From positions 57,341-121,340 of the forward strand of contig CAWAYV010000012.1 of assembly GCA_963786295.1 (NCBI GenBank): a stretch of 64,000 bases of DNA. The letters are read 5' to 3'. The notes beneath the pieces are model-generated. The model was not told the DNA's origin. It did no database searches and saw only the letters and a list, made by a program, of their open reading frames with translations. The translations under genes were made by a program, and so were the position numbers. Positions 1-10,616 of this stretch are shown here, in pieces. Within the stretch, counting starts at the first letter, position 1. Every line of letters starts with the position of its first letter. This stretch comes from JACCZX01 sp963786295 (GTDB lineage: Bacteria > Pseudomonadota > Gammaproteobacteria > Burkholderiales > Burkholderiaceae_F).

Positions 1-142
1 TTTCCGACTGCAGCATCACGTCCATGCCCGCCGGGATGTAATTCGCCACCAGTGTTGGCAGGCCGATTCCCAGGTTCACGTAGAAGCCGTCTCTCAATTC
101 CTGCGCGGCGCGCGCGGCCATCTGTTCACGAGTCCACGGCAT
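1..142 (-). CDS. scoB: 3-oxoacid CoA-transferase subunit B, N-terminal fragment
   Basis: The first 47 codons of the beta subunit of a succinyl-CoA:3-ketoacid (acetoacetate) CoA-transferase; the rest lies beyond the window edge. The translation begins MPWTREQMAARAAQELRDG and continues YVNLGIGLPTLVANYIPAG, the usual N-terminal signature of the B subunit. The enzyme moves CoA from succinyl-CoA to acetoacetate or a related 3-oxoacid in the cytoplasm. The ATG at 140-142 lies one base after the stop of the A subunit, so the two are translationally coupled. Confidence 0.88.
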   Translation of the reverse strand, partial: MPWTREQMAARAAQELRDGFYVNLGIGLPTLVANYIPAGMDVMLQSE

Positions 143-143
143 C

Positions 144-854
144 TCAGTTCTTCCTCACAGTGCGATTCTCGATACGCTTTTCCGGCTTCGCGTTCAGCAC
201 TATCCGCTGCACAAAAATACCCGGTGTGTGCACGTTGTCCGGATCGAGCGCGCCGTTTTCGACGATCTCTTCGACCTCGGCCACCGTGACCTTGCCGCAC
301 ATTGCGACGACCGGATTGAAATTGCGCGCGGTCTTGCGATAGACGAGATTGCCCTGCTTGTCCGCCTTCCAGGCCTTGACCAGCGATAAGTCGGCCCGGA
401 TCGAGCGCTCCATCACGTATTCCTTGTCACCCCAGACGCCGTCGAATTTCTGCGTCGGCTTGCCTTCGGCCACGATCGTGCCGAAACCGGTGCGCGCGAA
501 AAACGCCGGGATGCCGGCGCCGCCGGCACGCATGCGTTCGGCCAAAGTACCCTGCGGCGTGAACTCGAGCTCCAATTCGCCGGACAGATACTGCCGCTCG
601 AACTCCTTGTTCTCGCCGACATATGACGAGATCATCTTCCCGATCTGCCGTGTCGTCAGCAGCAGACCCAGTCCGGCACCGTCAACGCCAGCATTGTTAC
701 TGACGCAAGTGAGCTTCTTGGCACCGCTATCGCGCAAAGCCACGATCAATGCTTCGGGAATGCCGCACAGGCCAAAGCCGCCTACGGCGACGACCTGCCC
801 ATCCTTAACCACGTCGGCCAACGCCTTGGCGGCCGAGGGATACACCTTGTTCAT
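144..854 (-). CDS. scoA: 3-oxoacid CoA-transferase subunit A
   Basis: Alpha subunit of a 3-oxoacid CoA-transferase, 236 residues, the normal length for the family. The nucleotide-binding-like N-terminus carries GGFGLCGIPEALI (about residues 25-37). SNNAG (about 52-56) and GVWGDKEYVMERSI in the middle are typical of SCOT-type A subunits. It pairs with the B subunit that follows one base downstream to form the heterotetramer used in ketone-body or short-chain acid degradation. The frame is intact. The exact substrate (acetoacetate, oxoadipate or other) cannot be read from sequence; absence of pca genes nearby favours the acetoacetate type. Confidence 0.9.
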   Translation of the reverse strand: MNKVYPSAAKALADVVKDGQVVAVGGFGLCGIPEALIVALRDSGAKKLTCVSNNAGVDGAGLGLLLTTRQIGKMISSYVGENKEFERQYLSGELELEFTPQGTLAERMRAGGAGIPAFFARTGFGTIVAEGKPTQKFDGVWGDKEYVMERSIRADLSLVKAWKADKQGNLVYRKTARNFNPVVAMCGKVTVAEVEEIVENGALDPDNVHTPGIFVQRIVLNAKPEKRIENRTVRKN

Positions 855-885
855 CGAACTTCCTCCGCCTGTCTGGTGGCGGATT

Positions 886-1278
886 TTAGGTGATCGCTGC
901 GCGCACCGTTTCCGGCCACGGGGCTGACTTGCCGGCGGTGTAGTCGTACCAGACGATCACCGTGCGCCCTGTTGCGTAAACGACGCCCGGCTCATCCTTC
1001 TTCTCGATCTTCAGCGACATGTCGACGCTCGAACGTCCGATGCGCGTCACGATCTGAGTAACGATCGCAGTGCCCGGATAGGTCATCGCCTTAAGGAAAT
1101 CGCACCCGGCGTGCGCGAGGATCGGGGCTTCACCAACCGGAAGCGTCGGAAAACCGAAATGCGCAAACCACTGAATGCGCGCTTCTTCCATCAAGCGGAA
1201 GTACATCAGATTGTTCAGGTGCGACATGGCGTCCATGTCGCCCCATCGCAGCGGAACCTCGATGACGAACTCTTTCAT
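886..1278 (-). CDS. Acyl-CoA thioesterase, hot-dog fold
   Basis: A 130-residue hot-dog protein of the 4-hydroxybenzoyl-CoA thioesterase/YbgC type, which hydrolyses acyl-CoA thioesters. The signature is the N-terminal RWGDMDAMSHLNN, where the Asp of GDMD matches the catalytic acid and HLNN follows. YFRLMEEARIQWF comes next, as expected. An open frame extends upstream to 1368, but the ATG at 1276-1278 (MKEFVIEVPLRWGDMD) gives the usual family length. It is divergent from the gene starting at 1367, with about 88 bases between them. The acyl substrate is unknown. Confidence 0.8.
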   Translation of the reverse strand: MKEFVIEVPLRWGDMDAMSHLNNLMYFRLMEEARIQWFAHFGFPTLPVGEAPILAHAGCDFLKAMTYPGTAIVTQIVTRIGRSSVDMSLKIEKKDEPGVVYATGRTVIVWYDYTAGKSAPWPETVRAAIT

Positions 1279-1366
1279 GCCAACTTTCGCGAGCGCCTGA
1301 CGAACGCCGACAGCTTTCTTGCGGCACGCTAGCATCACGAAGTTCGGTAGAACGAGGAGCAGGACC

Positions 1367-2300
1367 ATGATTCTGGTTGTCGGTGCACAGGTGTTCTGGC
1401 AAGAAACCGCACGTCTATTGCTCGCCGATGGGCATCAAGTACGCGCCATGACCCGCGTGGCGGAGCGCGCAAGCGACCTGGCGCAACAAGGCGCGGAAGT
1501 CATCGTGGGCGATCTGGTCGATCCCGATTCGCTCGCTCGCGCGTGCCGCGGTGTTGACCGCGTGTTCGCCGCGGCGCATTCATTTCTCGGAAGAGGCCAG
1601 TACCGGTCAGAAGCGGTGGACGACCGCGGTCATCGCGCGTTGATCGATGCCGCGCGCTCGCAAGGCGTCAAGCGCTTCGTTTATACCTCGGCGCTCGGCG
1701 TATCACCGAGTCATCCAATCGATTTCCATCGCACCAAGTACGCGATCGAGCAATATCTGCAGGCGAGCGGGCTCGAGTATGTGATCCTGCGTCCATCGGC
1801 GTTTATGGAGTGGCATGCGCATATCTTCAACGGCAAGTCGATTCTGGAAAAAGGTCGCACGCAACTGTTAGGCAGTGGCACCAAGCCGCGCAACTTCGTT
1901 GCGGCGAGCGATGTGGCGCAGCTGGCGGCGGCGGCGCTGACGGCGCCCGTCATCCGGCATCGCATCATCGAGATCGGCGGGCCGGGCAATTTCAGCAACA
2001 ACGAAGTGGCCGAGCTTTACGCCAGAACCGCCGGCATCGAACCGCGCATCAGCTCATCTGCCGCGCGCGTTGGTTGGTCTGTTAGCACGATTCGCACAAC
2101 CGATTCACCCGGGCATTAGCCGCGTGATGCGCATTTCGAGCTTGCCGGATGATGCCTTCTCGGAGACGTTCGATTCAGCGAACTTGCTGCGTGAACATCC
2201 GATGCGACTGACAAGCCTGCAGGAGTTCGTTCGAGAACAGGTTGCACAGGCGCGCCATCACCCCGAGCGCAGTAGCTCCGCTCGTGCGCGGACAAGTTAA
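1367..2300 (+). CDS. NmrA-like NAD(P)-binding oxidoreductase, frameshifted
   Basis: Atypical short-chain dehydrogenase of the NmrA/SDR5 type, reading MILVVGA and later GVKRFVYTSALGVSP and YAIEQYLQASGLEYVILRPSAF, all characteristic. The ATG at 1367 is preceded by AGGAG and chosen over an earlier open codon at 1319. The frame breaks near 2065: the C-terminus continues in another frame as GLLARFAQPIHPGISRVMR through 2300. The dinucleotide-binding motif is abnormal, reading GAQVFWQE where GATGxxGxE is expected. Adding one and two bases restores it, so three bases are probably missing. Substrate unknown; such proteins often act as redox sensors or quinone reductases. Confidence 0.7.
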
Positions 2301-2403
2301 TCGTTCAACGCCCAGGAAATCGCCTGATCGAACGACGTAGCCGCACCGAGCGCCCATTCAGCGTCTGACCGTCGAAGGTCACTTCATGTGGCGACATGTT
2401 CAT
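2297..2403 (-). CDS. Possible short peptide gene (uncertain)
   Basis: A weak candidate between two convergent genes. An ATG at 2401-2403 opens MNMSPHEVTFDGQTL, and a shift of one base leads to WALGAATSFDQAISWALND before a stop at 2297-2299. The two halves read like a single small acidic protein of about 35 residues broken by one indel, as seen in many genes here. No family was recognised and there is no strong ribosome-binding site. It may equally be non-coding. Its stop overlaps the end of the convergent NmrA-like gene. Confidence 0.2.
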
Positions 2404-2448
2404 CGCATGCTCTGGAGTCGTGCTGGCTGGCTTTGCAATCTCCCAAGG

Positions 2449-3220
2449 TCACGCGACCGACATTCCGTCGTCGGCCGCAATGATCGCGCCATTGATGAAC
2501 TGCGATTCGTCGGCCACTAGCAGCAACAGCACGCCGTCCAGGTCCTCAGGCGGTGCCGACTCTCTTGCGCGGCAGACGATCGAGCAACTTTGCACCGCGC
2601 TCGGTATCCCACACCGCATCGTTCATCTCGGTGCGTATATACCCCGGACAGATCGCGTTCACGTTGATGCCGTAGCGGCCCCACTCGACCGCCTGCGAGC
2701 GCGTCATGTGAATCACCGCCGCCTTGGTCATGCAATACACGCCGATGTCCGGCAGCACGCGCAAGCCCGCGATCGAAGCGATGTTGACGATGCGGCCGCG
2801 CAGCCCCTGCTGCTGCTTTGAGCGCGCGATCATTCGTCTGGCCACCGCCTGCGCGACAAAGAAAGCGCCTTTGACGTTGGTATCGAACATGAAGTCGTAA
2901 TCGACCGGCGTCACTTCGGTGAGCCGCTGCACGGTCGACACGCCCGAGTTGTTGACCAGGATGTCAATCGGCCCGACCTCGCGCTCGGTCTGCTCGACAG
3001 CAGCTTCGATCGATTCCTGCTCGGTCACGTCGAGCGCGACGATGTGCGCGGCACCGCCTGCGGCTTCGATCTCCGCGCGCAGGTCTTTCAGACGCTCGAG
3101 CCTGCGTGCCGCCAGCACCGTCAACGCGCCGTTGGCCGCAAGTACGCGCGCGAAGCGCGCACCGAGACCGCTGCTGGCGCCGGTGACCAGCGCCACTTTC
3201 TCTTTCAGGTTCGTCCTCAT
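2449..3220 (-). CDS. Short-chain dehydrogenase/reductase (SDR), frameshifted near its C-terminus
   Basis: Classical SDR of about 256 residues that uses NAD(P)H to interconvert alcohols and ketones. It has the cofactor motif TGASSGLG (about residues 14-21), NNSG, and the active site IVNIASIAG with Y-C-M-T-K, giving the YxxxK catalytic pair. PGYIRTEM follows. The frame is open to about 2550, where a short wrong-frame tail (RKRVGTA) ends it. One base of shift restores PEDLDGVLLLLVADES and INGAIIAADDGMSVA, the normal SDR C-terminus, ending at 2449. The ATG at 3218-3220 (MRTNLKEKVALVTG) is preferred to an ATG 18 bases upstream. Confidence 0.8.
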
Positions 3221-3281
3221 GTGCGGCGATGATCGCATAGTCGATCGCTTCTACAATCCTTGATCGAGCATAGGACGAGCC

Positions 3282-4940
3282 ATGGCAGACGCAGACGTAC
3301 AGCGCGAATCGATGGAGTATGACGTCGTCATCGTCGGCGGTGGGCCGGCGGGGCTGGCGGCGGCGATTCGGTTAAAGCAGCTTGCCGCGGAGCGTGGCCG
3401 CGAAGTCAGCGTATGCGTGCTTGAAAAAGGCTCCGAGGTCGGCGCGCATATCTTGTCGGGCGCCGTCATCGATCCGATTGCGCTCGCCGAACTGTTTCCC
3501 GATTGGAAGGAGCGCGGCGCACCTCTGAAGACACCGGTCGGTGACGAGCGCTTCTTGTTTCTATCCGAGACAAGTGCGCTCGAGGTTCCACATGCCTGGC
3601 TGCCGGCACCCTTCAAGAACCACGGCTACTACGTCGGTAGCCTCGGCAATCTCGTGCGATGGCTCGGCCAGCAAGCCGAATCGCTCGGCGTCGAAATCTT
3701 TCCCGGCTTTGCAGCGGCGGAAGTTTTGTACGACGACGCCGGCGCGGTCAGGGGTGTAGCCACCGGCAACATGGGCGTGGGCCGCGACGGCAAGCCGACC
3801 GAAAATTTTCAATTCGGGGTCGAGTTGCACGGCAAGTACACGCTGTTTGCAGAGGGCGCGCGCGGCAACCTCGCGCGCCAGCTGGTACCGCGCTTCAAGT
3901 TGAATGAAGGTCGCGATCCGCAGACGTGGGGCATCGGCATCAAGGAAATCTGGGAAGTCGACGCCGCAAAGTTCGACGCGGGCCTGGTACTGCATAGCGC
4001 CGGTTGGCCGCTCGACAACAGCACGTACGGTGGCGGCTGGATGTATCACTTCGGCGAGAATCTCGTATCCGTCGGACTGGTCGTCGGACTGGGCTACACA
4101 AACCCGTATCTATCTCCGTTCGAGGAATTTCAGCGCTACAAGACGCATCCTGCAATTCGCGCGTATCTGGAGGGCGGCAAGCGGCTCGAGTACGGATCGC
4201 GTGCGATCAATGCAAGCGGCCTGCAGTCGCTGCCGAAGCTGGTGTTTCCCGGCGGCGCACTGATTGGCTGCGATGCCGGGTTCCTAAACGCGCCACGTAT
4301 CAAGGGCAGTCATGCAGCGGTCAAGAGCGGAATGCTCGCCGCCGAGGCGGTCTTCGAAGCGCTCGCCGCGGATCGTCAGCGCGACGAACTGGTGTCGTAT
4401 CCGCAAGCGTTCGAGAAGAGTTGGCTGCACGATGAGCTGCACCGTGCGCGCAATTTCAAGCCATGGCTGGACAAAGGGTTGATGCTCGGCTCTCTGATGT
4501 TCGGCATCGATCAGATCGTTTTTCGCGGCAAGGCGCCTTGGACTTTGCATCGCAAGTTTGCCGACCACGAAAAGTTGAAGCCCGCTGCCGAATGTGCGCC
4601 GATCGCGTATCCAAAGCCCGACGGCAAGCTGACCTTCGATCGCCTGTCGTCGGTGTATCTATCGAACACCAACCACGAAGAGAATCAGCCGCCGCACCTG
4701 ACGCTGAAGGATCCGTCTGTACCGATCGCGATCAACCTTGCGAAATACGCCGGCCCCGAGCAACGCTACTGCCCCGCCGCGGTGTACGAGTTCGTCAAGG
4801 GAGCCGATGGAAACGAACGATTGCAGATCAACTTTCAGAATTGCGTTCACTGCAAGACGTGCGACATCAAGGATCCAACGCAGAACATCGTGTGGGTCAC
4901 ACCCGAAGGCGGCGGCGGACCAAATTACGTGAACATGTAA
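3282..4940 (+). CDS. Electron-transfer flavoprotein-ubiquinone oxidoreductase
   Basis: ETF-QO, 552 residues, intact and of normal length. This membrane-associated flavoprotein passes electrons from ETF, reduced by acyl-CoA and amino-acid dehydrogenases, to ubiquinone. The N-terminus has the FAD dinucleotide motif GGGPAGLAAAIRLKQLAAE (about residues 18-36). The middle has GCDAGFLNAPRIKGSHAAVKSG. The C-terminal ferredoxin-like region holds the single [4Fe-4S] cluster ligands in RYCPAAVYEF and NCVHCKTCDIKDPTQNI. It lies beside CoA metabolism genes and just downstream of the complex I operon on the opposite strand, fitting a role in feeding the quinone pool. Confidence 0.95.
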   Translation: MADADVQRESMEYDVVIVGGGPAGLAAAIRLKQLAAERGREVSVCVLEKGSEVGAHILSGAVIDPIALAELFPDWKERGAPLKTPVGDERFLFLSETSALEVPHAWLPAPFKNHGYYVGSLGNLVRWLGQQAESLGVEIFPGFAAAEVLYDDAGAVRGVATGNMGVGRDGKPTENFQFGVELHGKYTLFAEGARGNLARQLVPRFKLNEGRDPQTWGIGIKEIWEVDAAKFDAGLVLHSAGWPLDNSTYGGGWMYHFGENLVSVGLVVGLGYTNPYLSPFEEFQRYKTHPAIRAYLEGGKRLEYGSRAINASGLQSLPKLVFPGGALIGCDAGFLNAPRIKGSHAAVKSGMLAAEAVFEALAADRQRDELVSYPQAFEKSWLHDELHRARNFKPWLDKGLMLGSLMFGIDQIVFRGKAPWTLHRKFADHEKLKPAAECAPIAYPKPDGKLTFDRLSSVYLSNTNHEENQPPHLTLKDPSVPIAINLAKYAGPEQRYCPAAVYEFVKGADGNERLQINFQNCVHCKTCDIKDPTQNIVWVTPEGGGGPNYVNM

Positions 4941-4964
4941 TTTGCCCAGTGGCACAACGGAGAG

Positions 4965-5558
4965 CTACGGATCGCGCGACGGCGCATCGGCACGTCGCTC
5001 CCATTCTCCGGCTAGCACTTTCTCCAGCCACATCACGCCGACCATTGTCTTGACATCGGTCACGGTACCTTCGCGCACCCACTGCAGCAACTGCTGCCAC
5101 GGCGTCGTGAACACTTCGAGCGTCTCGCCGTCGTCGAGAGTCGCGCCTTCGTGCGTCAGCTCCTCCGCAAGAAACATTTCGATCTTTTCATCGGAGTACG
5201 CGATGGCGTTGTGCAGGCCACCCAGGTAGCTCCACTTGCCCGCGCAGTAGCCGGTTTCTTCGAGCAGTTCGCGTTGCCCGCAGATCAGTGCCGTTTCACC
5301 GGCGTCGATTTTTCCGGCAGGGAACTCAATCACGGTGCGCTTTAGCGGATAACGAAACTGCCGCTCGAGCACGACATGACCGTCCGCCAGCAGCGGTATG
5401 ACCATCACCGCGCCCGGATGCCGCAGATATTCGCGTGTGCCAACGTGTCCGTCGGCGGATCGCACTTTGTCGACATAAAGACGCAGGAAGCTACCCTCGA
5501 ACGCGAGCCGGCTTTCGAGCGTCTGCTCGGTCAGCCGATCTTCACTTCCCGACGGCAT
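4965..5558 (-). CDS. NUDIX hydrolase, ADP-ribose pyrophosphatase-like
   Basis: A NUDIX protein of about 197 residues that hydrolyses nucleoside diphosphate derivatives, probably ADP-ribose. The Nudix box reads GKIDAGETALICGQRELLEETGY, split by family convention as GX5EX7REUXEEXG, with all catalytic acids present. EFPAGKIDAGE and the preceding RQFRYPLKRTVIE are typical of the ADP-ribose group. The ATG at 5556-5558 (MPSGSEDRL) lies 11 bases after the nuoN stop, so it is the last gene of the nuo transcript, an arrangement common in betaproteobacteria. The frame is intact. Confidence 0.85.
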   Translation of the reverse strand: MPSGSEDRLTEQTLESRLAFEGSFLRLYVDKVRSADGHVGTREYLRHPGAVMVIPLLADGHVVLERQFRYPLKRTVIEFPAGKIDAGETALICGQRELLEETGYCAGKWSYLGGLHNAIAYSDEKIEMFLAEELTHEGATLDDGETLEVFTTPWQQLLQWVREGTVTDVKTMVGVMWLEKVLAGEWERRADAPSRDP

Positions 5559-5569
5559 ATTCGGTCGCG

Positions 5570-7067
5570 CTAGCCGCCGAGCGTGCGTGTCATCGCGTTC
5601 GCGCACAGTTGCAGTAGATATTGCGGAAGGATGCCGAGGACCAGCACCAATATGCCGTTGATCGACAGCGCCACACGCATGTCGGTTGGTGCGACGAGCG
5701 GCGTCGCCGCGGCTTCGGGCGTCGGCTCATCGAAATACATCGTCTTGACGATGCGCAGGTAATAGAACGCCGCGATCAGCGAAAAGAGCACGGCTATCAC
5801 AGCCAACGAAACGGCCGCGATAGTCGCGCCTTCGCTTAACAACGCCTGCAGCACGACGAGCTTGGCGTAGAAACCAACGGTCGGAGGGACACCTGCCAGC
5901 GAAAACATCAGCAGCAGCATCACGAATGCGTACCAGGGGCTGCGCTTTGCAAGTCCGCGAAAGTCCGCAATCTCCTCGGCTTCAAAGCCTCGCCTCGACA
6001 GCAACAGCATGACGCCGAACGTGCCGAGCGAGGTCAGCGCGTAGGTGATCAGGTAGAACATCGCCGCGCTGTACGAGCCCGCAATCGATACCGGATCGGC
6101 GGCGGTTACGCCAGAGAGCATCGCGAGCAACACAAAGCCCATCTGCGCGATCGTCGAATACGCCAGCATCCGCTTCAAGTTGGATCTGCGCAATCGCGGT
6201 CAGATTGCCGAGCACCAGCGATGCGACCGCGAGCAGCGCGAGGATCTTTTGCCAGTCGATCGCGAGCGGCAGCAGCCCCTCGACCAGAATGCGGAAGGCA
6301 ATCGCAAAGATTGCGAGCTCAGGCGCCGAACTGATCAAGAGCGTGATCGGAGTCGGTGCACCCTGATAGACATCGGGCGCCCACATGTGAAACGGAACGA
6401 CGCCGAACTTGAACGCCAGCCCGGCGATCACGAAAACTATTCCGAGCAGCAGCGATGCGCGGCTAACGATCTGCCCGCCTGCCACGCGGCGCGCGAGCTC
6501 ATCGATCTCGAGCGTGCCAGTCGCTCCATACAGCATCGACATTCCATAAAGCAGAAACCCGGACGCCAGCGACCCAAGGACGAAGTACTTCATCGCCGCT
6601 TCGCTCGCGCGCGGATCGTCGCGCCGCAAAGCGACCAGCGCATACATCGAAAGCGACTGCAGCTCGAGGCCGAGGTAGATCACCAGCAGGTTGTTCGCCG
6701 AGATCATCAACATGATCCCGAGCAGCGTGAACAGCGTCAGGCTGAACAGTTCGCCCTTCCAGATGCCGCGCGCGCGCGCGTACGACTGCGCACAAATCAG
6801 CATGAAGCCGGAGCAAAAGATCGCAAACAGCTTCAGCACATGGCCCATCGGGTCGGCGATGTACATGCCGCCGAAGCCAACGACCACTTCGTTACGAGCG
6901 AGCGAAACGCAGACGGCTACTCCGACCAGCAGCAGCGTCAGCATCGTCAAACCGTAGGTGACGTTGCGCCGCTCGTCCGAAACGAAGAGATCGACGACCA
7001 GCACGATGCTGGCCGCGGCCAGCAGCACCATTTCGGGCAGCGCGACGACGAGGCCGAGTGAGCTCAT
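5570..7067 (-). CDS. nuoN: NADH-quinone oxidoreductase subunit N, one frameshift
   Basis: Antiporter-like membrane subunit of complex I, last of the nuo set, about 499 residues with many transmembrane helices. Diagnostic segments are MLMISANNLLVIYLGLE, LQSLSMYALVAL, the proton-channel region FVIAGLAFKFGVVPFHMWAPDVYQG (quoted in part: AFKFGVVPFHMWAPDVYQ) and NLKRMLAYSTIAQMGF. The frame changes near 6180, between AIAQ and SNLKRMLAYST. One base is lost or gained there and the protein is otherwise continuous. It starts immediately after the nuoM stop (7068). Confidence 0.9.
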
Positions 7068-8568
7068 CTACTGCGCCGCTCCAATGGCGATCGGCAGCTT
7101 CGATACCGCGACATGCTTCAGCAACTGTGCGACCGACGCATCCATCAGGTCGGTGACCGGCTTTGGATACAGCCCGATCCACAACACCGCCGCAGCGAGC
7201 AATACAAGGATCGCGAGCTCGCGGCGATTGACGTCGAGCAGCTCGGCAACGTGCTTGTTCGCCACGTCGCCGAAAATCACCCTCTTGTACATCCACAGCG
7301 AGTACGCGGCGCCGAGCACCAGCGTCGTGCCCGCGATCAATGCGATCCAGAAGTTGTACTGCACGGCACCGAGGATCACCATGAACTCGCCGACAAAGCC
7401 GCTGGTCGCCGGCAGCCCGGCGTTCGCCATCACGAACAGCATGAAAAATGCCGCGAACTTCGGCATCGTGTTGACGACGCCGCCGTAGTCGGCAATGTTC
7501 GCGCGAGTGCATGCGGTCGTACATCACGCCGATGCAGAAGAACATCGCGCCGGAGACGAAGCCGTGCGAGATCATCTGCACGATGCCGCCCGCCATGCCC
7601 ATCGGGTTGAAGATGAAGAAGCCGAGCGTCACGAAGCCCATGTGCGCGATCGACGAATACGCGACGAGCTTCTTCATGTCCGACTGCACCAGTGCGACCA
7701 GGCCGATGTAGACGACGGCGATCAACGACAGCGCGATGACGTAGCCAGCCAGCTGATGCGACGCATCGGGAGCAATCGGCAGCGAGAAGCGCAGGAAACC
7801 GTACGCGCCGAGCTTCAACATGATCGCGGCCAGGATGATCGATCCTCCGGTAGGTGCTTCGACGTGCGCATCGGGCAGCCACGTGTGCACCGGCCACATC
7901 GGTACCTTGACGGCGAACGCCGCAAGGAACGCGAGAAAGAGCAGCGTCTGCGCCGTCATGCCCGATGCGTAGCTGATGCCAGTCGAAAATCCCGAAGCTG
8001 CCGTCTGATGCGTAGTACAGGTAGACCAGCGCCACCAGCATCAGCAACGAACCGGCAAACGTGTACAGAAAAAACTTGATCGCCGCGTAGAGGCGATTGG
8101 CACCGCCCCACACTCCGATGATCACGTACATCGGAACCAGCGTCGCCTCGAAGAAAACGAAGAACAGCAATCCGTCGGCGGCGGCAAACACACCGACCAT
8201 CAACCCCGACAGGATCAGGAACGCCGCGTAGTACTGCGAGACGCGGGTTTCGATCACCTGCCATCCGGCGAGCACGACGATCACCGTCATGAACGCCGTC
8301 AGCAGCACGAACCAGACGAGATGCCGTCGACACCGAGGTGATAGTTCGCGTTCAGCCGCTCGATCCACACCACGTTCTCGACAAACTGCAGCGACGCAAG
8401 CGACGGGTCAAAGCCGGTGTAAAGCGGAATCGTGACCAGCAATCCGAGCACGCTGCCAATTAGCGCGACTGCACGAATCACATCGAGATTGCGATCGCGG
8501 CCGGCAGCCAGGATCGCAACGCCGAAGCCGATCGGAATCCAGATCGCGAGACTGAGCCAATGGGTCAC
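7068..8568 (-). CDS. nuoM: NADH-quinone oxidoreductase subunit M, three frameshifts
   Basis: Second antiporter-like subunit of complex I, about 500 residues when its pieces are joined. The order is GTG start at 8566-8568 (MTHWLSLAIWIPIGFG), then FFVFFEATLVPMYVIIGVWG, FLAAFAVKVPMWPVHTWLPD, and LVAYSSIAHMGFVTLGFF, ending with NAGLPATSGFVGEFMVILG. Frame changes lie near 8320, 7970 and 7490. The conserved Lys and Glu residues of the proton channel are present in the pieces. Its stop abuts the nuoN start. Confidence 0.9.
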
Positions 8569-8599
8569 GTTCGGCTTTTTTGGTTTTGTTGGGTTCTGG

Positions 8600-10611
8600 C
8601 TAGCGCACGACGTTCAATGTGACGAATAAAGTCACCAGAATCAGGACGCCGATGATCATGCCGAACGCGTAGTGATAGATGTAGCCAGACTGAAGCAGCC
8701 GCGACGCGCCGGCGATCCATCCGACGACCCTTGCACTGCCGTTGATTGCGATGCCGTCGATCAACCCGACATCGCCGCCACGCCATAAGCCGAAGCCGAG
8801 CTTGCGCGCTCCGGCAGCGAACACCACTTCATTGATGCGATCGAGGTAATACTTGTTGTCCAGAAATCGATGCAGCCCGGCAAAACGATGCTTCAATGAA
8901 GCGGCGAGATCGGGTCGCTTCAGATACAAATACCACGCGAGTAGCAACGCCGGCGAGCGCAAGATAGGTCGGCGCGGATACCAACCCGTGCAGACCCATT
9001 GCAACCGCACTGCGCGTCTCGTCTGCCAGCCGAGTCATTGCCGGATGCCGCGCAACATCGGTAACGATCGAACTGCCGAAGAAATCGCCGCCTAGCATCC
9101 ATTCGACCGTAACGAAGCCGATCACGACCGACGGGATCGCCAATAGCACCAGTGGCACTGTGACGACGTTGGCAGTTTCGTGCGGCTCGCCGTGATGCTC
9201 GTCGGAGTGATCGTCGTGATGTTCGGCGTCGTGCGGCTTGTCATGCCAACGCGGCTTGCCGTGAAAAACGAGGAAGTACATCCGGAACGAATAGAACGCG
9301 GTGATGAACACGCCGATCGTCAGCGCCCAATACGCGACCGACGCGCCCCATTGCCCCGCCTGGGCCGCGGCGTGCGTTGCAATGATGATCGAGTCCTTCG
9401 AATAGAAGCCCGAGAAAAACGGAACGCCGATCAGTGCCAGCGATCCGATCAGCGCCGTGATCCACGTGACCGGCATCTTCTTCCACAGCCCGCCCATGTA
9501 GCGAATGTCCTGCTCGTGATGCATCGCGATGATCACCGAGCCGGCCGCCAGGAACAGCAGAGCCTTGAAGAACGCGTGCGTCATCAGATGGAAGATGCCG
9601 ACCGAATACGCAGACGCGCCGAGCGCCACGGTCATGTAACCGAGCTGTGACAACGTCGAGTACGCGACGACGCGCTTGATGTCGTTCTGCACGATACCGA
9701 GGATGCCCATAAAGAACGCGGTGATCGCGCCGATCACGATGACGAACGACAGCGCGACATCCGACAGCTCGAACAGCGGCGACATGCGCGCGACCATGAA
9801 GATGCCGGCGGTCACCATCGTTGCGGCGTGGATCAGCGCCGAGATCGGCGTCGGGCCTTCCATCGAATCCGGCAACCACACGTGCAGCGGAAACTGCGCG
9901 CTCTTTCCCATCGCACCGATGAAAAGGCAGATACAGATGACCGTCATCAGCAACCACGGCGTGCCCGGGATGAACTCGATCGCGCGCTGCGCCATGCCGG
10001 GCGCCGCGGCGAACACGTCGGCGTAGTGCAAGCGTCCCGAAGTAGGCGAACACGAGCCCGATGCCGAGCACGAAGCCGAAGTCGCCCACTCGATTGACGA
10101 TGAACGCTTTCAGATTCGCATAGATCGCCGTCGGCCGCTGATACCAGAAGCCGATCAGCAGGTACGACATCAGTCCGACCGCTTCCCACCCAAAGAACAG
10201 TTGCAGAAAGTTGTTGCTCATCACCAGCATCAACATGCTGAACGTGAAAAGCGAGATGTATGAAAAGAACCGCTGATAGCCGGGATCGTCGGCCATGTAG
10301 CCGATCGTGTAGATATGCACCATCAGCGACACGAATGTGACGACGACCATCATCAGGGCGGACAGTGGATCGATCAGGAAACCGACCTCGAGGTTCAGCC
10401 CACCGACAACCGCCCATGTGTAAACCGTGCCGTCGAAGTGGGTGCCCTTCATCACTTCGGAAAGCACCATGAACGACGCGACGGTCGCGATCAGCACGCC
10501 GAGGATCGTGACCACGTGCGCGCCGGTGCGGCCGATGAACCTGCCACCCAGCCCGGCGACAAGCGCTCCGATCAGCGGCGCCAACGGCACCAGGAGATAA
10601 AGGCCGCGCAC
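8600..10611 (-). CDS. nuoL: NADH-quinone oxidoreductase subunit L, two frameshifts
   Basis: Largest antiporter-like membrane subunit of complex I, about 670 residues. The GTG start is at 10609-10611 (MRGLYLLVPLAPLIGAL). The first piece has NFLQLFFGWEAVGLMSYLLI and the second has GAMGKSAQFPLHVWLPDSME and KRVVAYSTLSQLGYMTVALG. The C-terminal piece carries the lateral-helix region with FLDNKYYLDRINEVVFA. Frame changes lie near 10030 and 8960. A histidine-rich hydrophilic loop (HDKPHDAEHHDDHSDEHHGE, positions about 9165-9225) joins two helices; such loops occur in some betaproteobacterial NuoL and may bind metal, though that is unproven. Confidence 0.9.
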
Positions 10612-10616
10612 TGTCG

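Noticed and set aside
6180..7061. Plus-strand open frame of 293 codons opposite nuoN
   Set aside because: Its product is rich in Arg, Gln, Glu and Asp, as expected of the antisense of hydrophobic membrane codons; nuoN is clearly the real gene. Similar antisense frames across nuoL, nuoM and pnp were rejected too.
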